Of a stretch of DNA of 64,000 bases, positions 55,510 through 64,000 are shown piece after piece; position 1 is the stretch's first letter; every line of letters begins with the position of its first letter. A program made the translations under genes and the position numbers. A model generated the notes under the pieces. The model saw nothing but the letters and a program-made list of their open reading frames with translations, did not search any database and was not told where the DNA came from. This stretch comes from Candidatus Latescibacterota bacterium. Its GTDB lineage: Bacteria; Latescibacterota; UBA2968; UBA8231. The stretch is taken from positions 1-64,000 of the forward strand of contig JAJEGS010000058.1 of the NCBI GenBank assembly GCA_022819745.1, given 5' to 3'.

Positions 55510-56640
55510 GTGAAAATAACCCGCTTCGACATCACCCCGCTCAACAATCGCGGCCTCCTGCTCCAAGTCGAAACCGACGCTGGCCTCACGGGCTTAGGCG
55601 CGCCCATGAACTACGAACACGGCCGCACGGTGGAGCGGGCCATCCTCGACATGGGCGATTACCTGATTGGCCGCGACCCCCTGCAAATCGAAGACCACTG
55701 GCAGACCCTCTACCGCTCCAGCTACTCCCGCCAGATGCCGATCCTGTTGGCGGCCCTCAGCGGCATAGAAATGGCTTGTCTGGATCTATTAGGTAAAATC
55801 GCTAACTTACCCATGTGGAAGCTATTAGGTGGATCAGTGCGAGAGAGAATCCGCGTCTATGGATCGGCTGGAGGTGCCACCCCAGAGCAAGCCGCCCAAG
55901 CCGCCAGCCAGCGCGTCGAACAAGGCTTTACAGCGCTCAAAACCACCCCCTTCCCCAATCCCGTGCGTCCCATCGAGACCCCGGCGGGCATTGAACGAGT
56001 CGTGTCCCATATTGCGGCTATGCGCGAAGCCGTCGGCCCAGCCATCGACATCGCCATCGACTTCCACCGTGCCACCAGCCCGGCGTTGGCCAAAGTGCTC
56101 CTGCGCGAGCTCGAGCCACTCAAGCCGCTCTTCGTCGAGGAGCCGACCCGTTCCACCGACAATATCGGCCCCCTGCTGGAACTGACGCGCTCGACTTCTA
56201 TCCCCATTGCCACCGGCGAGCGCTGCGCCACCCGCTGGGGCTTCCGCGAATTGTGCGAGCGCAAGGCCGCGGCTATCGTCCAACCCGATATCCGCCACTG
56301 CGGCGGCATCCTCGAAATGAAGAAGATCGCCGCCTTAGCCGAAGTCCACGAAATCACCGTCGCGCCTCACAACGCCGCCGACCCCCTCGGCATCGTCGCC
56401 TCTGTACACGCGATGGCCGGCACGCCCAACTTCCTCATCATGGAATACGGCGGTGGTGGCGGCGAAGGTTTCTTCACCAACCCGTTGCAAATGCAGGATG
56501 GATTTGTGGAATTGCCCCGAGGGCCGGGGCTAGGCGTGGAGATTGATCCAGACGGTCTGGAGGCGGCTACCCATCGCGGCCCTTGGCGGCAACGGACGAT
56601 GCGCCGCCACCCAGAGGACGGCTCCTTCGCGGATTTTTAG
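55510..56640 (+). CDS. Mandelate-racemase/enolase-superfamily sugar-acid dehydratase
   Basis: A 376-residue member of the MR/MLE family. Capping domain starts MKITRFDITPLNNRGLLLQVE. The barrel carries metal ligands in IAIDFHRATS near 175, FVEEP near 206, and GERCATRWGF near 237, and the catalytic His in APHNAADPLG near 290-300. This pattern fits acid-sugar dehydratases such as D-galactonate dehydratase. GTG 55510 with AAGGAG upstream is the start; the long upstream frame to 55258 belongs to the preceding gene's shadow. Confidence 0.9.
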   Translation: MKITRFDITPLNNRGLLLQVETDAGLTGLGAPMNYEHGRTVERAILDMGDYLIGRDPLQIEDHWQTLYRSSYSRQMPILLAALSGIEMACLDLLGKIANLPMWKLLGGSVRERIRVYGSAGGATPEQAAQAASQRVEQGFTALKTTPFPNPVRPIETPAGIERVVSHIAAMREAVGPAIDIAIDFHRATSPALAKVLLRELEPLKPLFVEEPTRSTDNIGPLLELTRSTSIPIATGERCATRWGFRELCERKAAAIVQPDIRHCGGILEMKKIAALAEVHEITVAPHNAADPLGIVASVHAMAGTPNFLIMEYGGGGGEGFFTNPLQMQDGFVELPRGPGLGVEIDPDGLEAATHRGPWRQRTMRRHPEDGSFADF

Positions 56641-56650
56641 CTGGCCGCAC

Positions 56651-57745
56651 TTACAGCGGCATGTACTCCAGCCCCAAAACCCGCTCGACAAACCAACCCA
56701 GCCCAAAAAGTCCAATGAGCGCCGACACCACCAAGACGACCGTCCGCTGATAGGACTGCCGGCTGAGCCAAGCGATCAAGGGAAAGACGAGCGCGACAAT
56801 GGCTACCTGACCGATTTCCACGCCGGCGTTGAACGCAAACAGCGAGGCGACCAGCCCCTTGGTCGGCAACCCCAACTCGCGCAGCACATTGGCGAAGCCA
56901 AACCCGTGCACCAGCCCAAAGGCAAAGGTGATTATCCAGCGGTAATCCATGCGCTTGAGCCAGAAGTTCTCCACCGCGACGTACACGATGCTCAAGGCAA
57001 TGCCAGCCTCTATCCACTGGCTCGGCAAGCGGACGATTTCGAGGGCCGCCAAACAGAGGGTGATGCTGTGGGCAATGGTAAAGGCCGTTACTACCTTGAC
57101 CAAAGTGAGCAGCCGACCACCCACCACGATCAGCGCCAGCAAAAACATGACGTGGTCGTAGCCGAGGAAAATGTGCTCCACCCCGAGCACTGTGAACTCG
57201 TATAGATGGTCCCACAGCGACTTCTCTCCAGCAAAGGTCTGCTGCGGCGATTCCGCGGAAAACACAGCTTGGACTAGCGGCTGACCGGGTAACATGACTT
57301 TGGCCAAATTTTTGTGCGCGTCCCCAAAGCGCTCCGGCCAACCGACCCAGACCTCCAGCTCGCTGAGGGGTTCCTCTAACTCGGCGCTGAAGTACACGTT
57401 GGCAAACATATTGCCCTGATCGTCCGGGGTGATGTCTCCCCTGTCGCGCACGAGAGCGAGCGGCTCGCCGTTGGCCCGCAGGCGCATCTGCTCTTCGACA
57501 AAGGCGAATACGTCGTCGAGGCCGGCCTCTATCTCTTCGTAGAACAACAGGCTGTCCCCGTCTTGATCGATGCCGATTTTCAGGAGATCGAAATCGTCCA
57601 TGCGCACGCGCACTTTGAGCGCGGCGTCCTCGGCGATCAAATTCGTGTAACTGGTGTTGAGCTTGTGGGCGTGAACTGAACTAGGGGAGGCAAAAAACAG
57701 CAGGGTGAGTGCAAATATGAATATCAAGCTAAGGCGTGTCTTCAT
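56651..57745 (-). CDS. HupE/UreJ-family membrane protein
   Basis: A 364-residue protein with a signal-like start (LIFIFALTLLFFASPSSVHA). A periplasmic N-terminal half contains YTNLIAEDAALKVRVRMDD and WPERFGDAHKN, then a cluster of hydrophobic helices contains GVEHIFLGYDHVMFLLALIVVGG, FTIAHSITL, GLVHGFGFA and FNAGVEIGQVA, the HupE/UreJ His/Asp motifs. Members of this group are nickel/cobalt permease relatives with uncertain substrate. It overlaps the cytochrome gene by 17 bases. Confidence 0.85.
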   Translation of the reverse strand: MKTRLSLIFIFALTLLFFASPSSVHAHKLNTSYTNLIAEDAALKVRVRMDDFDLLKIGIDQDGDSLLFYEEIEAGLDDVFAFVEEQMRLRANGEPLALVRDRGDITPDDQGNMFANVYFSAELEEPLSELEVWVGWPERFGDAHKNLAKVMLPGQPLVQAVFSAESPQQTFAGEKSLWDHLYEFTVLGVEHIFLGYDHVMFLLALIVVGGRLLTLVKVVTAFTIAHSITLCLAALEIVRLPSQWIEAGIALSIVYVAVENFWLKRMDYRWIITFAFGLVHGFGFANVLRELGLPTKGLVASLFAFNAGVEIGQVAIVALVFPLIAWLSRQSYQRTVVLVVSALIGLFGLGWFVERVLGLEYMPL

Positions 57746-58127
57746 TTTCCTCTTCTTTTAGCAAAGAGCGGATATAAGCGGCAATCTGCTCGCGTTCCTC
57801 CTCTGACAGATGTCGATAGCCTGGCATGGAAGTACCGGGCATTCCCTTCTGAATCGTCCAGGCGATGGCGGCCTTGCTGTGGCCGTTTTTGTACGCTGCG
57901 GGATCGCGGAAATCGCGTGGAGGCGGCTTGAGCGTTGCCGCGATCTGGCCATCGCCGCGACCGTCCGGGCCGTGGCACACTGCGCATCCATTGCGCGTAA
58001 AGAGCGCTTTGCCTTCGGCCACCGCGCCGTCGTCGCCGTCGTCGCTCTCGCCAGCGCAGCCAGCCGCCAAGGCAACCAACGTCCAGCGCACTATCGCTGC
58101 CTTAGACAACGCGGCTCTGCAGTTCAA
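57729..58127 (-). CDS. Monohaem cytochrome c lipoprotein
   Basis: A 132-residue protein with a lipoprotein-type signal (VRWTLVALAAGC, lipobox AAGC), a Gly/Asp-rich linker, and one haem c motif CAVCH near residues 48-52. A downstream Met region (MPGTSMPGY near 98-106) supplies the axial ligand. It is a class I electron-transfer cytochrome anchored outside the cytoplasm. ATG 58127 gives a 24-residue signal; GTG 58091 would give too short a signal. It overlaps the sensor kinase end by 26 bases. Confidence 0.88.
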   Translation of the reverse strand: MNCRAALSKAAIVRWTLVALAAGCAGESDDGDDGAVAEGKALFTRNGCAVCHGPDGRGDGQIAATLKPPPRDFRDPAAYKNGHSKAAIAWTIQKGMPGTSMPGYRHLSEEEREQIAAYIRSLLKEEENEDTP

Positions 58128-59415
58128 AGCTGAAGGTCGTCCCCGCCCCTAACTTGCTCTGCACGGACACTTGCTCGCCGTGGGCTTCGGCGATGTGGCG
58201 CACGATGGACAATCCCAAGCCCGTGCCGCCGAGATCGCGCGAGCGCCCCTTGTCAACCCGGTAGAAGCGCTCGAAAATCCGGCCCAAGTCCTCGGAAGGG
58301 ATGCCAATGCCGGTATCTTCGACGTAAATCGTCAGGCGATCGGTGCCCTCTACGGGCCGCGTGCCAATGAGGACTTTCCCACCGGCAGGCGTGTATTTGA
58401 CGGCGTTGTCGAGCAAGTTGATTAGGGCCTGTTCAATCAATTTGGGGTCGCAGATCACCTGGACAGACGGCGGAATGTCGCAGTGAATGGCGATTTGTTT
58501 TTGCGCGGCCGCTTGGCTGACCGAACCGACGGACGTATCGACTAAGGGCTTTAGCTCACAAGGAATCAGCTCGACTTCCAGTTGATCGGATTCCAGCCGC
58601 GACAGATCGAGCAAATCGCAGAGCAAGCAGGTCAAGCGGTCGGCGTGATTCTCAATGATGCCGGTAAAGCGACGCGCCGTCTCCCGGTCATCGACCGCGC
58701 CATCGGATAAAATCTCGGCATAGCCCTTAATGGCTGTCAATGGCGTACACAACTCGTGCGACACATTGGCCACAAAGTCGCGGCGCATCCGCTCGAGTTG
58801 GCGCAAGCGCGTAATATCGTAGAGGACCGCCACCGCGCCAATACACTCGTTCCCTTCGAAGACGGGCGCGACCTGCATGTCCAAATGGCGCTCCGGCGCT
58901 CCGGTCAGCTCCACTTCCATTTCTCGGCGTCGGCCTTCGGCCAAACACCCGGCTAGCGCGTCTTGGATAGCCGAGTAGCGCACAACCTCAGCGGTCAACA
59001 ATCCCTCTAGCGGCGGGTCTAAGCCAAACAGGTTGGCCAGCGCCTTATTGGCCAGCACCACCCGACCATCGCGATCGACGACCAAGATGGCCTCGGTAAT
59101 GCTTTCGAGGATGACCTCTAAGCGATTATTTTCGCTTTCTAGCTGACCGACGCGCTGTTGAATGCGCTCGGCGAGTTCCTCTAGCGGACGCGCCAACTCG
59201 GGATGGAAAGCTTCCAGCCAAGTCGAGTCGCCGGGAGTCGCTTGGTCGAGTTGGCGCAACCGCTCTCCCTGCCGGCGAGCCGCGCGACCCCAGAACCAAA
59301 TTTGGCCGCCAGTCCAAAGCGCGGCCAACACAAGTGCGAGTGCGATGTGACCACTCCACCAGACGAGCGCGACCAACAGCGCGTTGCTCAGGAGCGCGAC
59401 CCACCCGAGGTGCAC
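58102..59415 (-). CDS. phoR: Phosphate-responsive sensor histidine kinase PhoR
   Basis: A 437-residue kinase with two N-terminal membrane helices (LLSNALLVALVWWSGHIALALVLAALW), a PAS domain (ILVVDRDGRVVLANKALANLFG), the dimerisation box with phospho-His in FVANVSHELCTPLTAIKGYAEIL, and the ATPase domain (LLDNAVKYTP, DTGIGIP, GTGLGLSIV). The residue after HEL is Cys where Arg is usual. It phosphorylates PhoB under phosphate limitation. GTG 59415 is used, one base past the PhoB stop; the longer frame to 59607 runs through phoB. Confidence 0.92.
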   Translation of the reverse strand: MHLGWVALLSNALLVALVWWSGHIALALVLAALWTGGQIWFWGRAARRQGERLRQLDQATPGDSTWLEAFHPELARPLEELAERIQQRVGQLESENNRLEVILESITEAILVVDRDGRVVLANKALANLFGLDPPLEGLLTAEVVRYSAIQDALAGCLAEGRRREMEVELTGAPERHLDMQVAPVFEGNECIGAVAVLYDITRLRQLERMRRDFVANVSHELCTPLTAIKGYAEILSDGAVDDRETARRFTGIIENHADRLTCLLCDLLDLSRLESDQLEVELIPCELKPLVDTSVGSVSQAAAQKQIAIHCDIPPSVQVICDPKLIEQALINLLDNAVKYTPAGGKVLIGTRPVEGTDRLTIYVEDTGIGIPSEDLGRIFERFYRVDKGRSRDLGGTGLGLSIVRHIAEAHGEQVSVQSKLGAGTTFSFELQSRVV

Positions 59416-59416
59416 C

Positions 59417-60109
59417 CTATCGTCCCTCGCGGCGAAAGCGATAACCCATGCCGCGCACGGTTTCGACCATCTCGGCTGCCACCCCGAGCTTTTCCCGCAA
59501 GCGGCGGATGTGCGTGTCAACCGTACGGCGATAGCCAACGTACTCGTAGCCCCACACCACCTTGAGCAACTCTTCCCGCGACTGCACCCGCCCGCGCCGC
59601 TGCGCAAGGGTCGTCAAGAGCTTGAACTCGGTCGCCGTCAGATCGATGGGATCGCTGTCGAGTTGCACCTGACATCCCACCGGATCAATGGCCAAGGGCC
59701 CGGCCACGATCTGCGCGTCTTCCGCTTCGTCGCGGCCTTGGACGCGGCGCAAGATGGCGCGGATGCGCAAGACGAGTTCTCGCGGGGAAAAGGGTTTGAC
59801 CAAGTAATCGTCCGCGCCCAACTCCAAGCCGACGATGCGGTCGATCTCGCCGGCGCGCGCCGTCAGCATCAAGACCGGTATGTCCTTAGTGCGGGGGCTT
59901 TGCTTGAGGAGGCGGCAAACCTCTAAGCCACCGATGCCCGGCAGCATCAAATCCAAAACCACGAGGCAAACCGGCTCTTGCTCAATCGCGCTCAGGGCCT
60001 GCTCTTCGTCCTCGGCTGGCACGACGGCAAAACCGGATTGTTCTAAATGGTACGAGACCAAGGCGAGAATGTCGGGCTCGTCCTCGACGACTAGGATTTT
60101 GTCGTTCAT
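59417..60109 (-). CDS. phoB: Phosphate response regulator PhoB
   Basis: A 230-residue OmpR/PhoB-family regulator. The receiver domain has acidic pocket EDEPD, phospho-acceptor Asp in VVLDLMLPG near 53, and Lys in LVKPFSPREL near 105. The winged-helix DNA-binding domain ends with GYRRTVDTHIRRLREKLG. It activates pho genes when phosphorylated by PhoR. ATG 60109 overlaps the phoU stop (ATGA). Order phoU-phoB-phoR on the minus strand keeps the module as one transcript. Confidence 0.95.
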   Translation of the reverse strand: MNDKILVVEDEPDILALVSYHLEQSGFAVVPAEDEEQALSAIEQEPVCLVVLDLMLPGIGGLEVCRLLKQSPRTKDIPVLMLTARAGEIDRIVGLELGADDYLVKPFSPRELVLRIRAILRRVQGRDEAEDAQIVAGPLAIDPVGCQVQLDSDPIDLTATEFKLLTTLAQRRGRVQSREELLKVVWGYEYVGYRRTVDTHIRRLREKLGVAAEMVETVRGMGYRFRREGR

Positions 60110-60795
60110 GAGTCCTTTTCCTCCCACCATTCTTCTTTTTGGTGCCGCACGATGCGCCCCTCCACGAGGAACGCCACGTTCTCCGCAATGTTGGAGGCGT
60201 GATCGCCGATCCTTTCGAGGTGCCGCGACACCAAGATCAGGTAGATGCCGCGGTCGATGGTATCCGGCCCAATCGACGGCGCGTGCATGTACGTGAGCAG
60301 CTCGCGAAAAATCTGATCGCGCAACAGGTCGAGTTCCTCATCGCGCTGACCAACGTCGCGCGCCAAGTCCACATCGCGGCGCACGAACGCATCGAGGGCG
60401 TCCTTGACCATGCCCTGGGCCAATTCAGACATGCGCGGGATGTCGATCAGCGGTTTGAGCAGCGGCAGTTTGTTGAGTACCTCGGCGCGTTGGACGATGT
60501 TGACAGCTTCGTCGTTGATGCGTTCTAGGTCTTCGTTGATTTTCAGGATGCAGGCCAACAGCCGCAGGTCGCTGGCCATCGGCCCTTGGGTCGCAAACAC
60601 CTTCAGGCAGGTCTCCTCAATGCCGATTTCCCAATCGTCGATCTTCTTTCCCCCCTCAATCACGGCCTGTCCTAGCTCGTCGTCGCGGTCCACGAGGGCG
60701 CGCACGGCCTGCTCAATGGACTCCTCGACGGCCCCGCTCATTTTTAATATGTCCTGCTTGAGCTCGTCTAATTGCTGGTCGAACCTTCGTTCCAT
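60106..60795 (-). CDS. phoU: Phosphate-transport regulatory protein PhoU
   Basis: A 229-residue, all-helical PhoU of two three-helix bundles, with the family E/DxxxD metal motifs in LKINEDLERINDEAVNI near 84-100 and the matching RHLERIGDHASNIAE near 192-206. It couples PstSCAB activity to PhoR inhibition in the cytoplasm. ATG 60795 is preceded by GGAGGAAGG-like sequence. It follows pstB by 14 bases. Confidence 0.95.
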   Translation of the reverse strand: MERRFDQQLDELKQDILKMSGAVEESIEQAVRALVDRDDELGQAVIEGGKKIDDWEIGIEETCLKVFATQGPMASDLRLLACILKINEDLERINDEAVNIVQRAEVLNKLPLLKPLIDIPRMSELAQGMVKDALDAFVRRDVDLARDVGQRDEELDLLRDQIFRELLTYMHAPSIGPDTIDRGIYLILVSRHLERIGDHASNIAENVAFLVEGRIVRHQKEEWWEEKDS

Positions 60796-60809
60796 GGCAC
60801 CTTCCTCCC

Positions 60810-61592
60810 TCAGCCAAAGCGGCCGGTTACGTAGTCTTCGGTCTGGTTGTTACGGGGGTTGGTAAACATGTCTTCGGTCTGGTTAAACTCGATCAAGGAA
60901 CCTAGATAGTAGAAGGCCGTATAGGTCGAAATCCGCGCAGCCTGTTGCAGATTGTGCGTGACGACGATGATGGTGTAATCGGACTTCAGTTCGGTGATCG
61001 TCTCCTCGACCCGCGCAGTGGCAATCGGGTCCAGCGCCGAGCACGGCTCATCCATCAGCACCACCTCCGGCTCGACGGCAAGGGTGCGCGCGATGCACAG
61101 CCGCTGCTGCTGGCCGCCGGACAGGCTCAGCGCGTTGTCCTTGAGCCGGTCCTTGACCTCGTCCCACAGCGCCGCAGCTTTCAAACTCTTCTCCACAGCC
61201 TCGTCGAGCACCCGACGGCGGTTTTCCCCGGCGATGCGCAGACCGTAGGCCACGTTTTCGTAGATGGACTTAGGGAAAGGATTGGACTTTTGGAACACCA
61301 TGCCCACCCGCCGCCGCAAGTCGATCACATCGCAATCGGGCGCGTAAATGTCGCGGCCACTGACCCGCACGGACCCTTCAATGCGCGCGGATTCGATCAG
61401 GTCGTTGAGGCGATTGAAGCAACGCAAGAGCGTCGATTTACCGCAGCCCGAAGGCCCGATAAACGCGGTCACCTCGCGCTCGGGAATACTCAGGTCAATG
61501 TCGTGCAAAGCCTGAGTTTCGCCGTAGAACATGTTCAGATTTTCCACCTCGACGATGGAATTTGCCTGGTCCGAGGCTAAAGGCTTGCTCAT
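60810..61592 (-). CDS. pstB: Phosphate ABC-transporter ATPase PstB
   Basis: A 260-residue ABC ATPase with Walker [10 protein letters not shown] near 47-55, Q-loop VFQKSNPFP near 96, signature [14 protein letters not shown] near 155-168, Walker [13 protein letters not shown] near 177-188 and the PstB-specific C-terminal [27 protein letters not shown]. It energises phosphate import with PstA and PstC. ATG 61592 is 8 bases after pstA. Confidence 0.96.
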   Translation of the reverse strand: MSKPLASDQANSIVEVENLNMFYGETQALHDIDLSIPEREVTAFIGPSGCGKSTLLRCFNRLNDLIESARIEGSVRVSGRDIYAPDCDVIDLRRRVGMVFQKSNPFPKSIYENVAYGLRIAGENRRRVLDEAVEKSLKAAALWDEVKDRLKDNALSLSGGQQQRLCIARTLAVEPEVVLMDEPCSALDPIATARVEETITELKSDYTIIVVTHNLQQAARISTYTAFYYLGSLIEFNQTEDMFTNPRNNQTEDYVTGRFG

Positions 61593-61600
61593 GGCATCTC

Positions 61601-63217
61601 CTAAAAGGCCGCGGTGGCGTACTTCCTGCGCAATTTGTTGCGGACGACAATGGCCGTCAAGTTCAGGAGCAGTACAATAGTCAACAACAGCAGGGCCGTA
61701 GTGTACACCATGGGCCGGGCCGCCTCCACATTGGGCGATTGGAAGCCCACGTCGTAGATGTGGAAGCCCAAGTGCATAAACTTGCGCTCCAAGTGGAAAA
61801 ACGGCGCAAATGCATCGAGCGGTAAATCCGGCGCTAGCTTAACGACGCCAGTGATCATTAGCGGTGCGACCTCGCCGGCCCCGCGCGCCGTGGCCAAGAT
61901 GACGCCCGTGAGAATACCCGGCAGGGCACTGGGCAGTACCACGCTCCAAATCATCTGAAATTTGGTCGCCCCCAAAGCCAGCGCGCCTTCGCGCATCTCG
62001 CGGGGCACGGCCGCCAAGCTCTCCTCCGTGGCAACGATGACGACCGGCACCGTCAGCAGGGCCAAGGTCAGCGAGGCCCAGAGAATGCCGCCGGTGCCAA
62101 AGGTGGGCGTCGGCAGGGCATCCGCGTAAAAGAGCTGGTCAATGCTGCCGCCGATGCCATACACGAAGAAGCCCAACCCGAACATGCCAAAGACAATAGA
62201 AGGCACGCCCGCCAAGTTGTTGACCGCAATGCGCACGAGGCGCACCAAAAATCCCTGCCGGGCGTACTCGCGCAGGTAGAGTGCCGCAAGGACTCCAAAG
62301 GGCACGGCCGCCAAGCTCATCAGCATCACCATCATCACCGTGCCAAACAGCGCGGGGAAGATGCCGCCCTCGGTGTTGGATTCGCGCGGCTCGCCGGCCA
62401 CGAACTCCCAGCCCTTGGACAGATAGGTCTGTACCTTGGCCCCGACCCCCATCAAATTGGGGCGATAGGCGCGGACAATGGCCGCCACCGCGACGCGGCG
62501 CGTCTCACCCCCGGCCAGCGCGACTTCCACCTCCCAGCGTTCCTGCTGCTCCCGCAACTCGTCCAAGCGCTCAGACAGGGCCTCGTGCTCATCCCACAGG
62601 GCCTGGCGACGAACCTCGTTTGCGACTAGTTGTGCGTCATTTTGCTCGCGTTGCAAGCGACGCTCTTGCAGGCGCAAGTCATCTATGGCGCGGTTGAGCT
62701 TGTCCAGCTCGCCGCGCTCCAAGGTGTGAATGCGCTCGTCCAGCTCGCCGACCTGGTCCAGCAGTTCCTGTAAGACTTCCCAAACCCCCTCCCCTTTTGC
62801 CAGCAGCCGCTCCTCCTCGTACAAGGCCGCGATAAAGCCGTGCATATCGCCCCACTCGACCCGCTCGAAAACCACGGCCTCAGCCGGCGTTTCGCGCTCG
62901 GCAATCGCGTCTTCATCCACCCAGCGAAAGTCTTGGCCATACGCGTCGCGGTTGCCGACCTTTAGCTGCACCCGATAGCGCCCTGCGGCCCCGGGAATGG
63001 GCTGGCGATCCATCAGTTTGCCCATGACCGGCGGACCGTCTTTGAGGCGCAACAGGGTCAAATCCTGCGGCCAGAACACGCCCGCGCCGTAATAGACAAT
63101 GATCCCCACCAAGCCGGCGATCATCGCCAAACACAGGGCCAACGCCCCGCCCGTAAGCCAGATAAAAGGGTCGCCCCGCTGCCAGAATTTCATCACAGTC
63201 GCTCTATTGCTCTCCAT
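61601..63217 (-). CDS. pstA: Phosphate ABC-transporter permease PstA (long form)
   Basis: A 538-residue permease, roughly twice the usual PstA. A membrane helix near residues 20-45 is followed by a ~230-residue extracytoplasmic/coiled-coil part ([32 protein letters not shown]). The usual PstA membrane domain begins near 290 ([35 protein letters not shown]) with EAA loop motif [26 protein letters not shown]. Long PstA forms are known in some proteobacteria. ATG 63217 is preferred over the longer frame. pstS and pstC are not adjacent. Confidence 0.93.
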   Translation of the reverse strand: MESNRATVMKFWQRGDPFIWLTGGALALCLAMIAGLVGIIVYYGAGVFWPQDLTLLRLKDGPPVMGKLMDRQPIPGAAGRYRVQLKVGNRDAYGQDFRWVDEDAIAERETPAEAVVFERVEWGDMHGFIAALYEEERLLAKGEGVWEVLQELLDQVGELDERIHTLERGELDKLNRAIDDLRLQERRLQREQNDAQLVANEVRRQALWDEHEALSERLDELREQQERWEVEVALAGGETRRVAVAAIVRAYRPNLMGVGAKVQTYLSKGWEFVAGEPRESNTEGGIFPALFGTVMMVMLMSLAAVPFGVLAALYLREYARQGFLVRLVRIAVNNLAGVPSIVFGMFGLGFFVYGIGGSIDQLFYADALPTPTFGTGGILWASLTLALLTVPVVIVATEESLAAVPREMREGALALGATKFQMIWSVVLPSALPGILTGVILATARGAGEVAPLMITGVVKLAPDLPLDAFAPFFHLERKFMHLGFHIYDVGFQSPNVEAARPMVYTTALLLLTIVLLLNLTAIVVRNKLRRKYATAAF

Positions 63218-63228
63218 TTGGTAACGCC

Positions 63229-64000
63229 TTATCGAATCAGGGCCATTTTTCCGGTTTGTCTTTGGTTGTTGGTTCGCACTTGATAGACATACACGCCCGA
63301 AGTGAGAGGGAATCCCTGTTGGTCGCGTCCGTCCCAATGGAAGGTGTGGTAGCCCGCTTCAAGCATACGCCCTTCCAAGAGCGTATATACGACTTGCCCG
63401 GTTATGTTGTAAATGGTTAGCCAGACGGGGGCGCTAGCCGGCACTTGGAGTTGCAGGCTGGTGGTTGGATTGAACGGGTTGGGTGCGACGCGGAAGGCCA
63501 GTTCCGAATCCGGCGGCGTTGTCAAGCTAGCGGCGACCGGTTTGCTCGACGAGCGGGTCACCGGGTCAGTCTTGTCACTTTCGGCGCTCTTGCCGGTGCC
63601 ATGCCCGTCGTCATACAAGACACGCGCCCGCAGCCGAATCCCCGCGAGCACCGAGCTCGGCGTGAACGTCGAAGAAAGGCCTGTTCCACTGACTTCTTCC
63701 GACCCCTCCGACGCCCCCGACGCACTAAAGTACAACCAACTCCACCGCAGGTTCGATACGCGCCCATCGGGATCGGAAAGCGTCGCCGTGATCGGCTGCC
63801 CCACTTGCGGCTTAGTCGTCGATAGGCTGATGCTACCGGGTTGGTCTGAGGCAGCGGCCACCGGCGACGTGTAGGCGCTCTCGGCGGTCTGCGAGCCGAA
63901 AGAATCCGTATAAGAAACCCGTGCTTTGAGCTTCTTCCCAACCAGCGCATTGCTAATCGTCAGAGATCTCGACAGCGACCCGCTGGCTCCTTCCACATCG
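63229..64000 (-). CDS. Secreted protein with Ig-like repeats and C-terminal FlgD/Por-type sorting module (5' part outside window)
   Basis: The visible 257 residues lack a start; the frame stays open to the window edge. Two Ig/cadherin-like repeats (LVGKKLKARVSYTDSFG, LAGIRLRARVLYDDGHG) are followed by the sorting-type module: APNPFNPTTSLQLQVPASAPVWLTIYNITGQVV, then FHWDGRDQQGFPLTSGVYVYQVRTN. Such modules direct or anchor proteins at the cell surface in FCB-group bacteria. It lies 11 bases upstream of pstA on the same strand, so it may lead the phosphate operon, but the family gives no link to phosphate. Confidence 0.8.
   Translation of the reverse strand, partial: DVEGASGSLSRSLTISNALVGKKLKARVSYTDSFGSQTAESAYTSPVAAASDQPGSISLSTTKPQVGQPITATLSDPDGRVSNLRWSWLYFSASGASEGSEEVSGTGLSSTFTPSSVLAGIRLRARVLYDDGHGTGKSAESDKTDPVTRSSSKPVAASLTTPPDSELAFRVAPNPFNPTTSLQLQVPASAPVWLTIYNITGQVVYTLLEGRMLEAGYHTFHWDGRDQQGFPLTSGVYVYQVRTNNQRQTGKMALIR

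Overview
The window looks like a chromosomal segment of a Gram-negative, GC-rich bacterium. TonB-dependent receptors, a complete RND tripartite efflux system, lipoproteins and beta-barrel proteins show an outer membrane. The secreted protein at the right edge ends in a FlgD/Por-secretion-like C-terminal module (NPFNP near its start, GxYVYxV near its end). Such tails, the many sugar-acid and Gfo/Idh-type genes and the small palindromic repeats fit the FCB superphylum, for example a Latescibacterota- or Poribacteria-like lineage. The taxonomic guess is inference; no rRNA gene lies in the window.

Left part (1-11 kb): a radical-SAM (SPL-type) protein, an AT-rich lone XRE regulator, a sugar-nucleotide cassette (epimerase, nucleotidyltransferase, GHMP kinase), a metallo-beta-lactamase-fold hydrolase, two SDR oxidoreductases, groES-groL, a SelA-like PLP enzyme and a pterin dehydratase. 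groES-groL is preceded by what reads as a consensus sigma-54 promoter rather than a CIRCE/HrcA element.

Middle part (11-37 kb): a dense metal-homeostasis island. Reading leftwards from 21.2 kb come two tandem copies of a unit (small membrane protein plus acidic His-rich lipoprotein), each followed by a TonB-receptor gene. One receptor is intact; the other is reduced to its first ~45 codons. Then follow a COG0523 (CobW-like) GTPase, a WD40 protein, a ZIP transporter and a second nearly identical TonB receptor. Rightwards from 21.4 kb come a Na/Pi-type transporter, a CzcCBA-type RND efflux set, a convergent CDF transporter, and an unusual operon. That operon starts with an efflux permease fused to an SPFH (HflK-like) domain through a protein with a perfect (Asp-His)11 tract. 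It is followed by two more SPFH proteins, a periplasmic ligand-binding protein and a small membrane protein. A second ZIP copy closes the island. The locus records its history: the ZIP copy at 13.3 kb still carries the 3' end of the Gfo/Idh gene that flanks the copy at 36.7 kb, and a 131-bp MITE sits in one unit with its empty site preserved in the other.

Right part (37-64 kb): two toxin-antitoxin loci, two Gfo/Idh-like proteins, a fused indolepyruvate:ferredoxin oxidoreductase, a Tat-exported sulfite-oxidase-like enzyme, and a polysaccharide operon (DegT aminotransferase, PIG-L deacetylase, WbqC, GT4) with tightly overlapping genes. Next come ispG, a sugar-acid catabolic operon (aldolase, kinase, hydroxyacid dehydrogenase, enolase-superfamily dehydratase), HupE, a cytochrome c lipoprotein, and a phosphate operon read leftwards (pstA, pstB, phoU, phoB, phoR) without adjacent pstS or pstC.

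No tRNA, rRNA or CRISPR array was seen. No gene-free stretch exceeds about 300 bases. The two longest (29359-29642 and 19465-19736) hold promoter/operator elements and the MITE respectively.
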